A stretch of DNA of 16,054 nt from an uncultured Clostridia bacterium (GCA_937915925.1 CALGGM010000212.1:1-16054); one strand, 5' to 3'. Counted from the stretch's first letter, positions 1 through 6,221 are shown. A program made the numbers and translations. Notes: a model not told the origin generated them from the letters alone.

Positions 1-253
1 TGGAGCCGGGGACCTTCACGGTCTTGCCGTCTTCTTCAAACACGGGCTCCTTGGACGTGACGGTGTGCTTGTTCTCGCCGATCACGCCGCAGTAGCCCTT
101 CTGTGCGGAGTCATACTTCAACAGATGCGCGAGCATTGCGGGGCTGGTGAGGTCGTTGATCGCGACGATTTCATAACCCTCTGCGCCGAACATCTGACGG
201 AACGCAAGACGACCGATGCGGCCGAAGCCGTTGATTGCAACTTTAACTGACAT
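1..253 (-). CDS. gap: Glyceraldehyde-3-phosphate dehydrogenase, N-terminal part (runs off left edge)
   Basis: The first 84 codons read MSVKVAINGFGRIGRLAFRQ and onward, the classic start of the NAD-binding Rossmann fold of GAPDH, with the dinucleotide-binding GFGRIGR at residues 9-15 and AINDL at 31-35. GAPDH catalyses the phosphorylating oxidation of glyceraldehyde-3-phosphate in cytosolic glycolysis. The catalytic Cys lies outside the window, so integrity cannot be judged. The ATG at 251-253 is supported by an AAGGAGG box about nine bases upstream and by the universal family N-terminus. A sigma-A-like promoter sits just upstream. fba, a second glycolytic gene, is about 4.5 kb away but is transcribed separately. 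Confidence 0.97.
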   Translation of the reverse strand, partial: MSVKVAINGFGRIGRLAFRQMFGAEGYEIVAINDLTSPAMLAHLLKYDSAQKGYCGVIGENKHTVTSKEPVFEEDGKTVKVPGS

Positions 254-286
254 GGCAAAATGCCTCCTTCTGAATTTGTCGGATAT

Positions 287-315
287 ATATTATTATAAAA
301 CGGATCAAATTGCAA
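287..315 (-). promoter_or_regulatory. Candidate sigma-A promoter of gap
   Basis: Reading the minus strand, TTGCAA (310-315), a 17-base spacer and TAATAT (287-292) precede the gap start by a leader of about 27 bases containing the AAGGAGG box. A TATAAT is also present a few bases upstream in the same AT stretch, so the exact -10 is uncertain. Confidence 0.55.
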
Positions 316-401
316 GCACTTCCCGTAAGATTTTCGTAAAATCCGACGTTCCTCCGAACGCATGGCGGGCCGCCGTCAAGCGGATGCCCGGCAGTCCGTT
401 T

Positions 402-1187
402 TCACAGCAGATCCCTCCGGAACACGACGGTAACATCCTCGGTCACCGTAAAGGTATAGGTAAACGTATAGGAATAGCCGACACCGAGGGTTTCCGATAA
501 GCGCCCTTCTATCAGATCCGACTTCGTTTGCGCGCCCGTCGCGTCAGACGTAATGACGAACATGCCGCCCGGACCGGTGGTCCACGCAAACAGCTTCAGC
601 TCCGTTCCCACGGGTACCGACACGCTGTTCGGGAATTTCCCGTTGACCTGTGCGTAGCAGCCGCGGCACGTCACGGTGACCGTCGGCACGGGCGTTGCCG
701 TCGTCTCCACCCTCGGCTCCGGCGTGGCAGTCGGCTCTGCGGTCGGCTCCGCGGTCGGCTCCGGCGTCGGTTCCGCGGTCGGCTCCTCCGTCTGCTCTGC
801 AGTTGGCTCCGCAATCGGTTCTTCGGTCGGGGCTTCGGTCGACGCGGACGTAATAAACTCGGTCGGCGCGGGCGTGATAAACACGGTCGGTTCCGGTGTC
901 TCCATCGGGGCTTCCGCAAACGCCGCAACAGGCTCCGGGATCGGCGTCACGGGCGGTTCGGCAGAATCGGAGGTCAGGATACGGATCGCGGGCGAGATGA
1001 CGCCGAGCGTAACAGCGCCGATCGACGCAAGGTACAGCATGATCTTGCGCGCGTCAGAAGCGCGTCCCTTCTGCTTCCTTACCGGCGTCTCCAGAGGAAA
1101 CTCGTCAGGCAGCGGCGCGATCTCCTTCGCGCGGTCGTCCGGGAATTCTCTCGGTATTCCGTTCATCTGCTCGATGTTTTCTCTCAT
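402..1187 (-). CDS. Single-pass membrane protein with PLPDEF motif and long Pro/Thr/Glu-rich stalk (paralogue of the adjacent gene)
   Basis: Function unknown. The 261-residue product has a short cytoplasmic N-terminus with PLPDEF at 25-30, a basic stretch, one membrane segment at about 49-70, an extracytoplasmic stalk at about 76-171 made of Pro/Thr/Glu/Ala repeats (EPTAEPT type), and a small C-terminal domain at 172-261. That domain begins with CRGC and ends in beta-prone sequence (YSYTFTYTFTV). The N-terminal 70 residues align without gaps in motif placement to the product of 1243-2337. The C-terminal domains are not obviously alike. It is the last gene of an apparent mscS-led unit, 55 bases after its paralogue. 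The start ATG is preceded by a G-rich but weak ribosome binding site. No convincing terminator was seen before gap. Confidence 0.8.
   Translation of the reverse strand: MRENIEQMNGIPREFPDDRAKEIAPLPDEFPLETPVRKQKGRASDARKIMLYLASIGAVTLGVISPAIRILTSDSAEPPVTPIPEPVAAFAEAPMETPEPTVFITPAPTEFITSASTEAPTEEPIAEPTAEQTEEPTAEPTPEPTAEPTAEPTATPEPRVETTATPVPTVTVTCRGCYAQVNGKFPNSVSVPVGTELKLFAWTTGPGGMFVITSDATGAQTKSDLIEGRLSETLGVGYSYTFTYTFTVTEDVTVVFRRDLL
730..837 (-). repeat. 12-bp in-frame tandem repeat encoding the Pro/Thr/Glu stalk
   Basis: About nine degenerate 12-base units, the clearest being GTCGGCTCCGCG on the plus strand, run back to back from 730 to 837. On the coding strand each unit gives one EPTA-like tetrapeptide, so a gain or loss of units would keep frame and only change stalk length. 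Confidence 0.75.
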
Positions 1188-1218
1188 ATGCGATCTGCCC
1201 CCATATCGCAGCTCGACC

Positions 1219-1236
1219 GGCAGGGCGATCCCTGCC
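1219..1236 (-). other. Perfect hairpin between the two paralogues
   Basis: GGCAGGG, a four-base loop CGAT and CCCTGCC form a perfect 7-bp stem in the 55-base gap between the two paralogous genes. There is no following T-run, so it is not a standard terminator. It could act as an mRNA-stability or processing structure or be incidental. Confidence 0.4.
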
Positions 1237-1242
1237 TTCCGG

Positions 1243-2337
1243 TCAATATTCGACCGTCTTTACATGAACAAATACCGACCCGCTGTGGATCAGCTTTCTG
1301 GTCAGCGTCAGCGTCGCTTCCCCATGCGGCGGGAAGTCCTCCGGCAGCGGGATGACCAGCGCGTAATCATAGTAGACGGTATCGTCGCCGGAATAGCGGT
1401 ACATCATCGAATAGGGGGTCGCGCCTTCTTCGGGGATCTCGCGTCCGTCGATGCTGACCGTGATCGCGACGTCGCCGTTGTTCAGCGCTTCCGGATCGTC
1501 GCCGACCGCGATCTTCAGATTCGGATTCGTCGATTCATAGATGCGCACGACAAAGCAGTTCGGGAAGACCTGTCCGAACATCATCTCGCCGATGCCGCCG
1601 ACGTCGTCCTCGGAATCAAACCGCCAGTAGATCCAGTCTTCCACGTCCGGTTCAAACGTTTCGGTATGCGTCTCCTCTCCCGCGTCGCCCGCAACGGTGT
1701 AGCGCAGCTCCAGAGTCAGATCCGCATCCGGATGCGTCGCAAAATACTCGTTTGCGTCGAAGCCTTCGTCCCGATTGCCGACCCGCATCTGATAGGTTCC
1801 GTCCAAAATTTGCTTCGGCGTCAGTTCGATCTCAAGCGCGGGCTCCTCCTCGTTCGGATCGAGAAGGCGGAAGGAAACCGCCGAAACCTGTTCCGGAACC
1901 GATATGTGCAGCATCGCATAATAGACCAGCGACGAGCGGTAATAGTACATGACGTCAGCTCCCGGCGTCGGGATCGGCGTCGTATTCGGGGTCGGCGAGG
2001 GCTCCTCCGTGGGCGCCGGCGTCGGCGCAGGCGTGAACGCTTCGGCGGGCGACGCCGAGGGCTTCGGCGTTTCGATCGGAGTCTCTGCGGTCGCCTCCGC
2101 CTGCGGCGCAGGCTCTACGGCGCTGCTCTCTGCGGCATTCGGCGAGAACACGCCGAACACGACGATCCCCGCCGCCGCAAGGTACAGCAGGATCTTGCGA
2201 AGGCGCGAACGGTCCTTCGTACGCTTGTTCTGCCGCGGGAAGCGATTGAATTCATCGGGCAGCGGCACGAACTCCGGCGCGATGTTCTCGCTGAACTCCG
2301 GCGATATTTCATTCAGCTCGTGCGTGCTCTTTCTCAT
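1243..2337 (-). CDS. Single-pass membrane protein with PLPDEF motif, Pro-rich stalk and large extracytoplasmic domain
   Basis: Function unknown. The 364-residue product has PLPDEF at 25-30, a basic stretch at 35-48, one membrane segment at about 49-66 (KILLYLAAAGIVVFGVFSP), a Pro/Thr/Ala-rich stalk at about 70-126, and a C-terminal domain of about 235 residues rich in acidic and aromatic residues and predicted beta strands. No recognised catalytic motif is visible. Motif and membrane-segment positions match the downstream gene at 402-1187, showing gene duplication with replacement or strong divergence of the outer domain. Its ATG overlaps the mscS stop codon as ATGA (2334-2337), indicating translational coupling. 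No good independent ribosome binding site is seen. Confidence 0.82.
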   Translation of the reverse strand: MRKSTHELNEISPEFSENIAPEFVPLPDEFNRFPRQNKRTKDRSRLRKILLYLAAAGIVVFGVFSPNAAESSAVEPAPQAEATAETPIETPKPSASPAEAFTPAPTPAPTEEPSPTPNTTPIPTPGADVMYYYRSSLVYYAMLHISVPEQVSAVSFRLLDPNEEEPALEIELTPKQILDGTYQMRVGNRDEGFDANEYFATHPDADLTLELRYTVAGDAGEETHTETFEPDVEDWIYWRFDSEDDVGGIGEMMFGQVFPNCFVVRIYESTNPNLKIAVGDDPEALNNGDVAITVSIDGREIPEEGATPYSMMYRYSGDDTVYYDYALVIPLPEDFPPHGEATLTLTRKLIHSGSVFVHVKTVEY

Positions 2338-3233
2338 TTTTTATGAACGTCGATCTGCGGGAACGGCACCTCAACGCCGAGCTTGCGCATGCCGATAAAC
2401 AGGTCGTGGTTCAGCGCGCGCGTTCCGGCGTAGATATCGCCCTCCGTCACGTCGACGACGAACCGGAGAACGACCGCGCTGTCGTCCAGCTTGTTGACGC
2501 CGAGGTACTCCGGAATGCTCTTCATCAGCGGCTGATTGTTCTCAAAGATCTCGTTGAGCAGCGCGGGGATCTGCTTTTCCAGTGCGGCGATGTCCGTTTC
2601 ATACGGGATCGGGAAATCGGAAACGGACTTCGAGAAGTTGTCCGAGCGGTTCAGGACGTTCTTCATGTCCGAGTTGTTGATGATCTTGACGTTGCCGCCG
2701 ACGTCGGTCAGCACCGTGGAGCGGACGTTGATCTCCGTGACCGTTCCGCGGAAGCCGTCGACCTCGATGATGTCGCCGATGTTGTATTGATTGTCGATCA
2801 GGATGAACATACCGGTGACGATATCGGCGATCAGGCTTTCAGCGCCGAAGCCGATGATCAGCGCCAAAATTCCGAGGCCTGCGAGGATCGTGACGATATC
2901 GACGTTGAAGATCGTCAGCGTCACGCAGATCGCCGCGAGGATGACCGCGTAGCGGATCACGTTTTTCGAAAGCGACACCAGCGTGCGCGCGCGGTTGTTT
3001 TTCGGCTTCCAAAGCCCTAAAAGGAAGAGCACCGCGCCCTCCGCCGCGAACAGGATCAGCAGGATCATCACGCCGCGCAGCGCCGCCGTCCAGCTCCATT
3101 GCACCTTCGGAACCTCCGTAAACAGACCGGAGTTCTTGCCGATCACATAGACCAGCACCGCGATCGCCGCAAGCACGACCGCGCGGATCAGCGCTCTGAA
3201 ATGCTTGTTGTCTTTCTTGTTTTGAACCTTCAT
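2334..3233 (-). CDS. MscS-family small-conductance mechanosensitive ion channel
   Basis: The 299-residue protein has three predicted membrane segments (about 14-32, 50-74, 92-110), then the Gly/Ala-rich pore helix region at 116-146 (AGLGILALIIGFGAESLIADIVTG in the genome). The cytoplasmic beta domain follows, with the family signature NIGDIIEVDGFRGTVTEINVRST at about 151-173, then a C-terminal alpha/beta region. Length matches the MscS core family (about 280-300). Such channels release osmolytes on membrane tension during hypo-osmotic shock. The start is set by AAGGAGG nine bases upstream of the ATG and by a strong promoter. It heads a unit with two PLPDEF membrane proteins and overlaps the first by 4 bp. 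Confidence 0.95.
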   Translation of the reverse strand: MKVQNKKDNKHFRALIRAVVLAAIAVLVYVIGKNSGLFTEVPKVQWSWTAALRGVMILLILFAAEGAVLFLLGLWKPKNNRARTLVSLSKNVIRYAVILAAICVTLTIFNVDIVTILAGLGILALIIGFGAESLIADIVTGMFILIDNQYNIGDIIEVDGFRGTVTEINVRSTVLTDVGGNVKIINNSDMKNVLNRSDNFSKSVSDFPIPYETDIAALEKQIPALLNEIFENNQPLMKSIPEYLGVNKLDDSAVVLRFVVDVTEGDIYAGTRALNHDLFIGMRKLGVEVPFPQIDVHKK

Positions 3234-3262
3234 CGGAATGTCCTCCTTATAAGATTATATAC

Positions 3263-3291
3263 AGTATACTATTTTGCCGTTCTTTCGTCAA
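3263..3291 (-). promoter_or_regulatory. Sigma-A promoter of the mscS unit
   Basis: On the minus strand TTGACG (3286-3291), exactly 17 bases, then TATACT (3263-3268). This is one mismatch from consensus in each box and lies about 30 bases upstream of the mscS start, whose leader carries an AAGGAGG box. Confidence 0.8.
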
Positions 3292-3320
3292 TATAACGGG
3301 AACGTTCTTTACGAAAAAAA

Positions 3321-3449
3321 GGGTTGTTAAGAAAGTCCTGTCATTCTGAGCCTTTAGGCGAAGAATCTCCAAAAACAGCACAAGCCTTTAGGAGATCCTT
3401 CGTCGCTGACGCTCCTCAGGATGACATTTCGAGACTTTCTTAACAACCC
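3321..3449. mobile_element. MITE-like element, copy 1 (17-bp perfect terminal inverted repeats, 129 bp)
   Basis: GGGTTGTTAAGAAAGTC at 3321-3337 is exactly inverted at 3433-3449. Inside, TGTCATTCTGAG pairs with CTCAGGATGACA and CGAAGAATCTCC with GGAGATCCTTCG, each with a single mismatch, so almost the whole element folds back on itself. It encodes nothing, and the open frame crossing it is not a gene. A second, longer copy lies at 10371-10555. No target-site duplication is evident at the flanks. Classification as a MITE is an inference; a transposase partner was not seen. Confidence 0.8.
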
Positions 3450-3456
3450 CTTTTCA

Positions 3457-3701
3457 ATGAATTGCGGCGTTGCCGCATGAATTGGCTGCGCCATGAATTG
3501 ATCGGGTTTTCTTGTAGGGGCGGATAACATCCGCCCGCCAAAACAGCGGAACGGGAAGATGATATCTTCCCCTACAGTTATCATTGATGATGGTTTTCCG
3601 TTCGGAAAACCTTCCTTCATGACGGCTGTGCCGTCAATTCATGTGCCGTATGGCACAATTCATGTCCTTTGGACAATTCATGGAGCGAAGCGAGAATTCA
3701 T
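3457..3701. repeat. Array of ATGAATT/AATTCAT heptamers separated by small hairpins
   Basis: ATGAATT occurs at 3457-3463, 3477-3483 and 3493-3499. Its reverse complement AATTCAT occurs at 3636-3642, 3657-3663, 3675-3681 and 3695-3701. Most spacers are perfect little hairpins: GCGGC-GTT-GCCGC, GGC-TGC-GCC, GTGCC-GTAT-GGCAC and GTCC-TTT-GGAC. A further TGACGGC-TGT-GCCGTCA hairpin (3620-3636) and a 9-bp stem GGTTTTCCG/CGGAAAACC (3592-3611) lie in the middle. Together with the MITE copy this fills the 440-bp gene-free stretch between mscS and the glycosyltransferase. Confidence 0.8.
3513..3576. repeat. Paired 8-3-8 hairpins bounded by TGTAGGGG/CCCCTACA
   Basis: TGTAGGGG (3513-3520) and CCCCTACA (3569-3576) bound two perfect hairpins with 8-bp stems and 3-base loops: GGGCGGAT-AAC-ATCCGCCC (3518-3536) and GGGAAGAT-GAT-ATCTTCCC (3553-3571). 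A related tag, TGTAGGGGCGGAT, recurs at 5860-5872, and a third 8-3-8 hairpin is at 6203-6221. Confidence 0.75.
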
Positions 3702-3708
3702 CGCTGCT

Positions 3709-3726
3709 GTTAAAACATGTTTTAAC
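3709..3726. other. 18-bp perfect palindrome after the glycosyltransferase gene
   Basis: GTTAAAACATGTTTTAAC is perfectly self-complementary and starts 14 bases past the stop codon of the minus-strand glycosyltransferase. It lacks a GC-rich stem and a clean T-run, so it may be a weak transcription end, a protein-binding site or part of the repeat island. Confidence 0.5.
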
Positions 3727-3740
3727 GGCTCCTAAACACC

Positions 3741-4685
3741 TTATTCGTCGTCCGTATTCAGCGATTCGGCGACGATGTACAGCGGACGGTCCTTGAGCTC
3801 GTCGTACATGCGTCCGAGATACATCCCGTAGACGCCCATAAAGCCGAACAGCAGTGCAAAGAGAAGCGTCCCGCCGACCGCCGCCCACAGCCATTGCGGG
3901 CACGCGCTGCCGTAGATTGCGGTGAGAACGGTCATGGCGATCAAGCCGAGTACGCCGAGCACGCCGAGCGCGACGCCGATGCCGAACGGGAGCTCGAGGG
4001 GCTTTGAGGAGAAGTTGAAGATCCCGTCGCAGGCGAGCTTCAGCATCTTTTTCAGCGTATACTTCGTCTTGCCCGCGGCGCGTTCCTCGCGCACGTACTC
4101 GATCGGAACCGCTTCAAAGCCCATCCACGCGGACATGCCGCGAAGGAACCTCGCCTGCTCGCGCATCTTCAAGAATACGTTCGCGACCTTGCGATCCAAA
4201 AGACGGAAGTCGCCGGTGTCGAGTGGGATCGGGTACGCGCTCATCGAGGACAGCAGGCGGTAGTAGATCTTTGCCGTCAGCTTTTTGAAGAGCGTTTCGC
4301 CCTTGCGCTTTAAGCGCTTGCCGTAAACGATGTCCGCGCCGTTTTTCCACATCTCCACCATCTTCGGGATCAGCTCCGGCGGGTCCTGCAGGTCGACGTC
4401 AATGATGATCAGCGCGTCGCCCTTCGCGTGGTCCATGCCGCAGGTCACGGCAAGCTGATGTCCGAAATTGCGCGAGAAGGAATAGACCTTTACGGTGTCG
4501 GGATGATCCTTTGAAAGCTTCCGAAGCTGTTTCATCGTACCGTCGCGGCTGCCGTCGTTGACATAAATGATCTCATACGGGTGTCCTGTGGAGCGCATCG
4601 CGGCGTCCATGCGCCGGTAGGATTCCATCAAAACCTCTTCCTCGTAGTACACGGGAATGATCAAAGAAAGCATCTGTTCCGCCAT
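3741..4685 (-). CDS. GT2 family glycosyltransferase, DPM1/GtrB/ArnC-type (polyprenyl-phosphate sugar transferase)
   Basis: The 314-residue protein has a GT-A domain: SLIIPVYYEEE near the N-terminus, NDGSRDGT at 43-50, the DXD-type metal/nucleotide motif in DVDLQDPPE (96-104), TGDFRLLDR (157-165) and RFLRGM (179-184). Two membrane segments follow at about 232-256 and 264-290. This layout is typical of enzymes that move a sugar from a nucleotide donor to undecaprenyl or dolichyl phosphate on the inner membrane face, for later wall or glycan modification. The donor sugar cannot be read from sequence. The ATG is set by GGAGG five bases upstream and a promoter. It is divergent from fba and no flippase or acceptor gene is adjacent. 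Confidence 0.92.
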   Translation of the reverse strand: MAEQMLSLIIPVYYEEEVLMESYRRMDAAMRSTGHPYEIIYVNDGSRDGTMKQLRKLSKDHPDTVKVYSFSRNFGHQLAVTCGMDHAKGDALIIIDVDLQDPPELIPKMVEMWKNGADIVYGKRLKRKGETLFKKLTAKIYYRLLSSMSAYPIPLDTGDFRLLDRKVANVFLKMREQARFLRGMSAWMGFEAVPIEYVREERAAGKTKYTLKKMLKLACDGIFNFSSKPLELPFGIGVALGVLGVLGLIAMTVLTAIYGSACPQWLWAAVGGTLLFALLFGFMGVYGMYLGRMYDELKDRPLYIVAESLNTDDE

Positions 4686-4717
4686 ACCTGCCTCCGATAG
4701 CTGTTTTGTTCGCCCTT

Positions 4718-4746
4718 AGTATAGCCCAAAAAAGTTTAGGTTGCAA
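4718..4746 (-). promoter_or_regulatory. Promoter of the glycosyltransferase gene, sharing its -35 box with fba
   Basis: Minus strand: TTGCAA (4741-4746), 17-base spacer, TATACT (4718-4723). TTGCAA is its own reverse complement, so the same six base pairs also serve as the -35 of the fba promoter on the other strand. Confidence 0.7.
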
Positions 4747-4769
4747 TTCCTTTTTCGCGGATATATAAT
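4741..4769 (+). promoter_or_regulatory. Promoter of fba, sharing its -35 box with the divergent gene
   Basis: Plus strand: TTGCAA (4741-4746), 17-base spacer, perfect TATAAT (4764-4769). A transcript starting near 4776 would have a leader of about 25 bases carrying AAAGGAG at 4785-4791. Confidence 0.78.
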
Positions 4770-4800
4770 ATCTGTGAATCTAACAAAGGAGATTTTGTTT

Positions 4801-5784
4801 ATGGCAATTGTTACCAGTACCGAAATGTTCAGGAAAGCGTATGACGGCGGTTACGCCATCGGCGCGTTCAACGTCAACAACATGGAGATTATCCAGGGCA
4901 TCACCGCTGCCGCAATCGCGGAGCGCGCGCCGCTGATTCTCCAGGTCAGCAAGGGCGCTCGCGCATACGCGAACCACATTTACCTCATGAAGCTGATCGA
5001 AGCGGCGATCGAGGACGCGGAACAGAACGCAGGCTTCGACCTCCCGATCTGCGTGCATCTGGACCACGGCGACAGCTTTGAGCTGTGCAAGAGCTGCATC
5101 GACGGCGGCTTCACCTCCGTCATGATCGACAAGTCCGGTCTCCCCTTAAAGGAGAACATCGCCATCACCAAGCAGGTCGTCGAGTACGCGCATGACCACG
5201 GCGTGGTCGTCGAGGCGGAGCTCGGCACGCTCGCAGGTGTCGAGGACGAGGTCAACGTTTCCGCGGAGAATTCCTCCTATACGCGTCCCGAGGACGTGCA
5301 GGAATTCGTCGAGAGCACCGGCTGCGACTCGCTGGCGATCGCGATCGGCACGAGCCACGGCGCATACAAGTTCACCGCCGCGCAGTGCACGAGAAATGAG
5401 CAGGGTCTGCTCGTTCCCCCGCCCCTCCGGTTCGACATCCTCCGCGAGGTAGAAAAGCGTCTTCCGGGCTTCCCGATCGTTCTGCACGGTTCTTCCTCCG
5501 TCCCGCAGGAGTTCGTCAAGATCATCAACGAGAACGGCGGCAAGATGCCCGACGCAGTCGGCATTCCCGAGGAACAGCTTCGTGAAGCTGCCCGCATGGC
5601 GGTCTGCAAGATCAACATCGACAGCGACCTGCGCCTCGCTATGACCGCGTGCATCCGTCAGTACTTCAACGAGCATCCGGATCACTTCGATCCGCGCCAG
5701 TACCTGAAGCCCGCGCGCGCCGCCATCCAGAAGATGGTCCAGCACAAGCTCGTCGACGTGCTCGGCTGCAACGGCAAGGCATAA
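4801..5784 (+). CDS. fba: Class II (metal-dependent) fructose-1,6-bisphosphate aldolase
   Basis: The 327-residue protein cleaves fructose-1,6-bisphosphate to dihydroxyacetone phosphate and glyceraldehyde-3-phosphate in glycolysis, and runs the reverse in gluconeogenesis. Family landmarks: GAFNVNNMEI at 21-30, HLDHG at 86-90 (probable catalytic Asp88 and zinc ligand His89), VVEAELGTLAG at 136-146, GTSHG with His186, and LHGSSSVP with His229. The pattern, including GSSSVPQE, fits the clostridial class II aldolases. An open frame continues upstream to a TTG at 4741, but that codon is the -35 box. ATG 4801 has AAAGGAG nine bases before it and gives the family N-terminus. Monocistronic: own promoter and terminator. 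Confidence 0.97.
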   Translation: MAIVTSTEMFRKAYDGGYAIGAFNVNNMEIIQGITAAAIAERAPLILQVSKGARAYANHIYLMKLIEAAIEDAEQNAGFDLPICVHLDHGDSFELCKSCIDGGFTSVMIDKSGLPLKENIAITKQVVEYAHDHGVVVEAELGTLAGVEDEVNVSAENSSYTRPEDVQEFVESTGCDSLAIAIGTSHGAYKFTAAQCTRNEQGLLVPPPLRFDILREVEKRLPGFPIVLHGSSSVPQEFVKIINENGGKMPDAVGIPEEQLREAARMAVCKINIDSDLRLAMTACIRQYFNEHPDHFDPRQYLKPARAAIQKMVQHKLVDVLGCNGKA

Positions 5785-5798
5785 TTGCCCAATCACAC

Positions 5799-5830
5799 GC
5801 CGCCCGATTCGCTCGAACCGGGCGGCTTTT
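5799..5830 (+). terminator. Rho-independent terminator of fba
   Basis: GCCGCCCG (5799-5806) pairs with CGGGCGGC (5819-5826), followed by TTTT, starting 15 bases after the fba stop codon. Confidence 0.9.
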
Positions 5831-5859
5831 ATGTCTCTCAAAACGGGGCATCCATTTAT

Positions 5860-6186
5860 TGTAGGGGCGGATGAAATGCGGGAGAGGAGATCCTTCGTCG
5901 CCGCAAGCGGCTTCTCAGGATGACACAAGCTTTGTTCGCGGCATACTCCTGTTGTGTCATTCTGAGCATGGTACGCGCGGCTTGCCTCCCCTGTGCAAGG
6001 GGGTGCGGAGCCGAGCGCCCGCAGTGCGGGGAGGAGCGAGGCGGAAGCGCGGGTCGAATAGGGAGCAGAAGGAAGCGAATAGCGACGCGCTGCGACCATA
6101 TGAGACCATTGGGGGACCGCGAAGCGGTGGAAGGGTTGTTCGCGCGATCTACCTCTGTAACGAAGTGGAAGTGACGAAGAATCTCC
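5860..6186. repeat. Composite repeat island: rearranged MITE cores with a TGTAGGGG tag
   Basis: After the tag TGTAGGGGCGGAT (5860-5872), the stretch holds two MITE half-cores head to head. GGAGATCCTTCG (5886-5897) leads to CTCAGGATGACACAA (5914-5928). Then TTGTGTCATTCTGAG (5952-5966) leads on to CGAAGAATCTCC (6175-6186). The second half matches the reverse complement of the long copy at 10371-10555, including the GGTACGCGCGG and CGCGCGATCTACC segments, but is split by 160 bp of another element. The GTTAAGAAAG terminal repeats are absent, so this is a degenerate or rearranged copy. With the following features it explains the 635-bp gap between fba and the propeller gene. Confidence 0.7.
5981..6140. 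mobile_element. 160-bp palindromic-repeat element nested inside the MITE core
   Basis: Compared with the uninterrupted copy at 10371-10555, sequence between GCGCGG (ending 5980) and CGCGCGATCTACC (from 6141) is extra. The insert begins CTTGCCTCCCC and ends GGAAGGGTTGTT. Those ends reappear in inverse orientation at 16001-16052 (AACCCTTCC ... GGGAGGGCAAG). It also contains GGGGGACCGC-GAA-GCGGTGG, whose counterpart is at 10711-10731. No coding capacity. Confidence 0.6.
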
Positions 6187-6202
6187 CCGAAACATGAAAA
6201 AC

Positions 6203-6221
6203 GGACGACCGACGGTCGTCC
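6203..6221. repeat. 8-3-8 hairpin of the TGTAGGG-tagged type
   Basis: GGACGACC-GAC-GGTCGTCC is a perfect 8-bp stem with a 3-base loop, followed by CTGCAGGG. On the minus strand this reads as a GCAGGG tag followed by the hairpin, like the TGTAGGGG-tagged hairpins at 3513-3576 but with a different stem sequence. Confidence 0.65.

Noticed and set aside
676..2346. Long plus-strand open frame (556 codons) opposite the two membrane-protein genes
   Set aside because: Low-complexity Gly/Ser/Val then Arg-rich sequence, no ribosome site, and fully antisense to two genes with clear paralogy. It is a GC-rich shadow frame.
3354..3620. Minus-strand open frame of 88 codons in the repeat island
   Set aside because: It is made of MITE and hairpin sequence, has no ribosome site and no protein-like composition.
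4741..4800. Upstream TTG start for fba
   Set aside because: The TTG is the -35 box of the promoter and the added residues do not belong to the aldolase family; ATG 4801 has a strong ribosome site.
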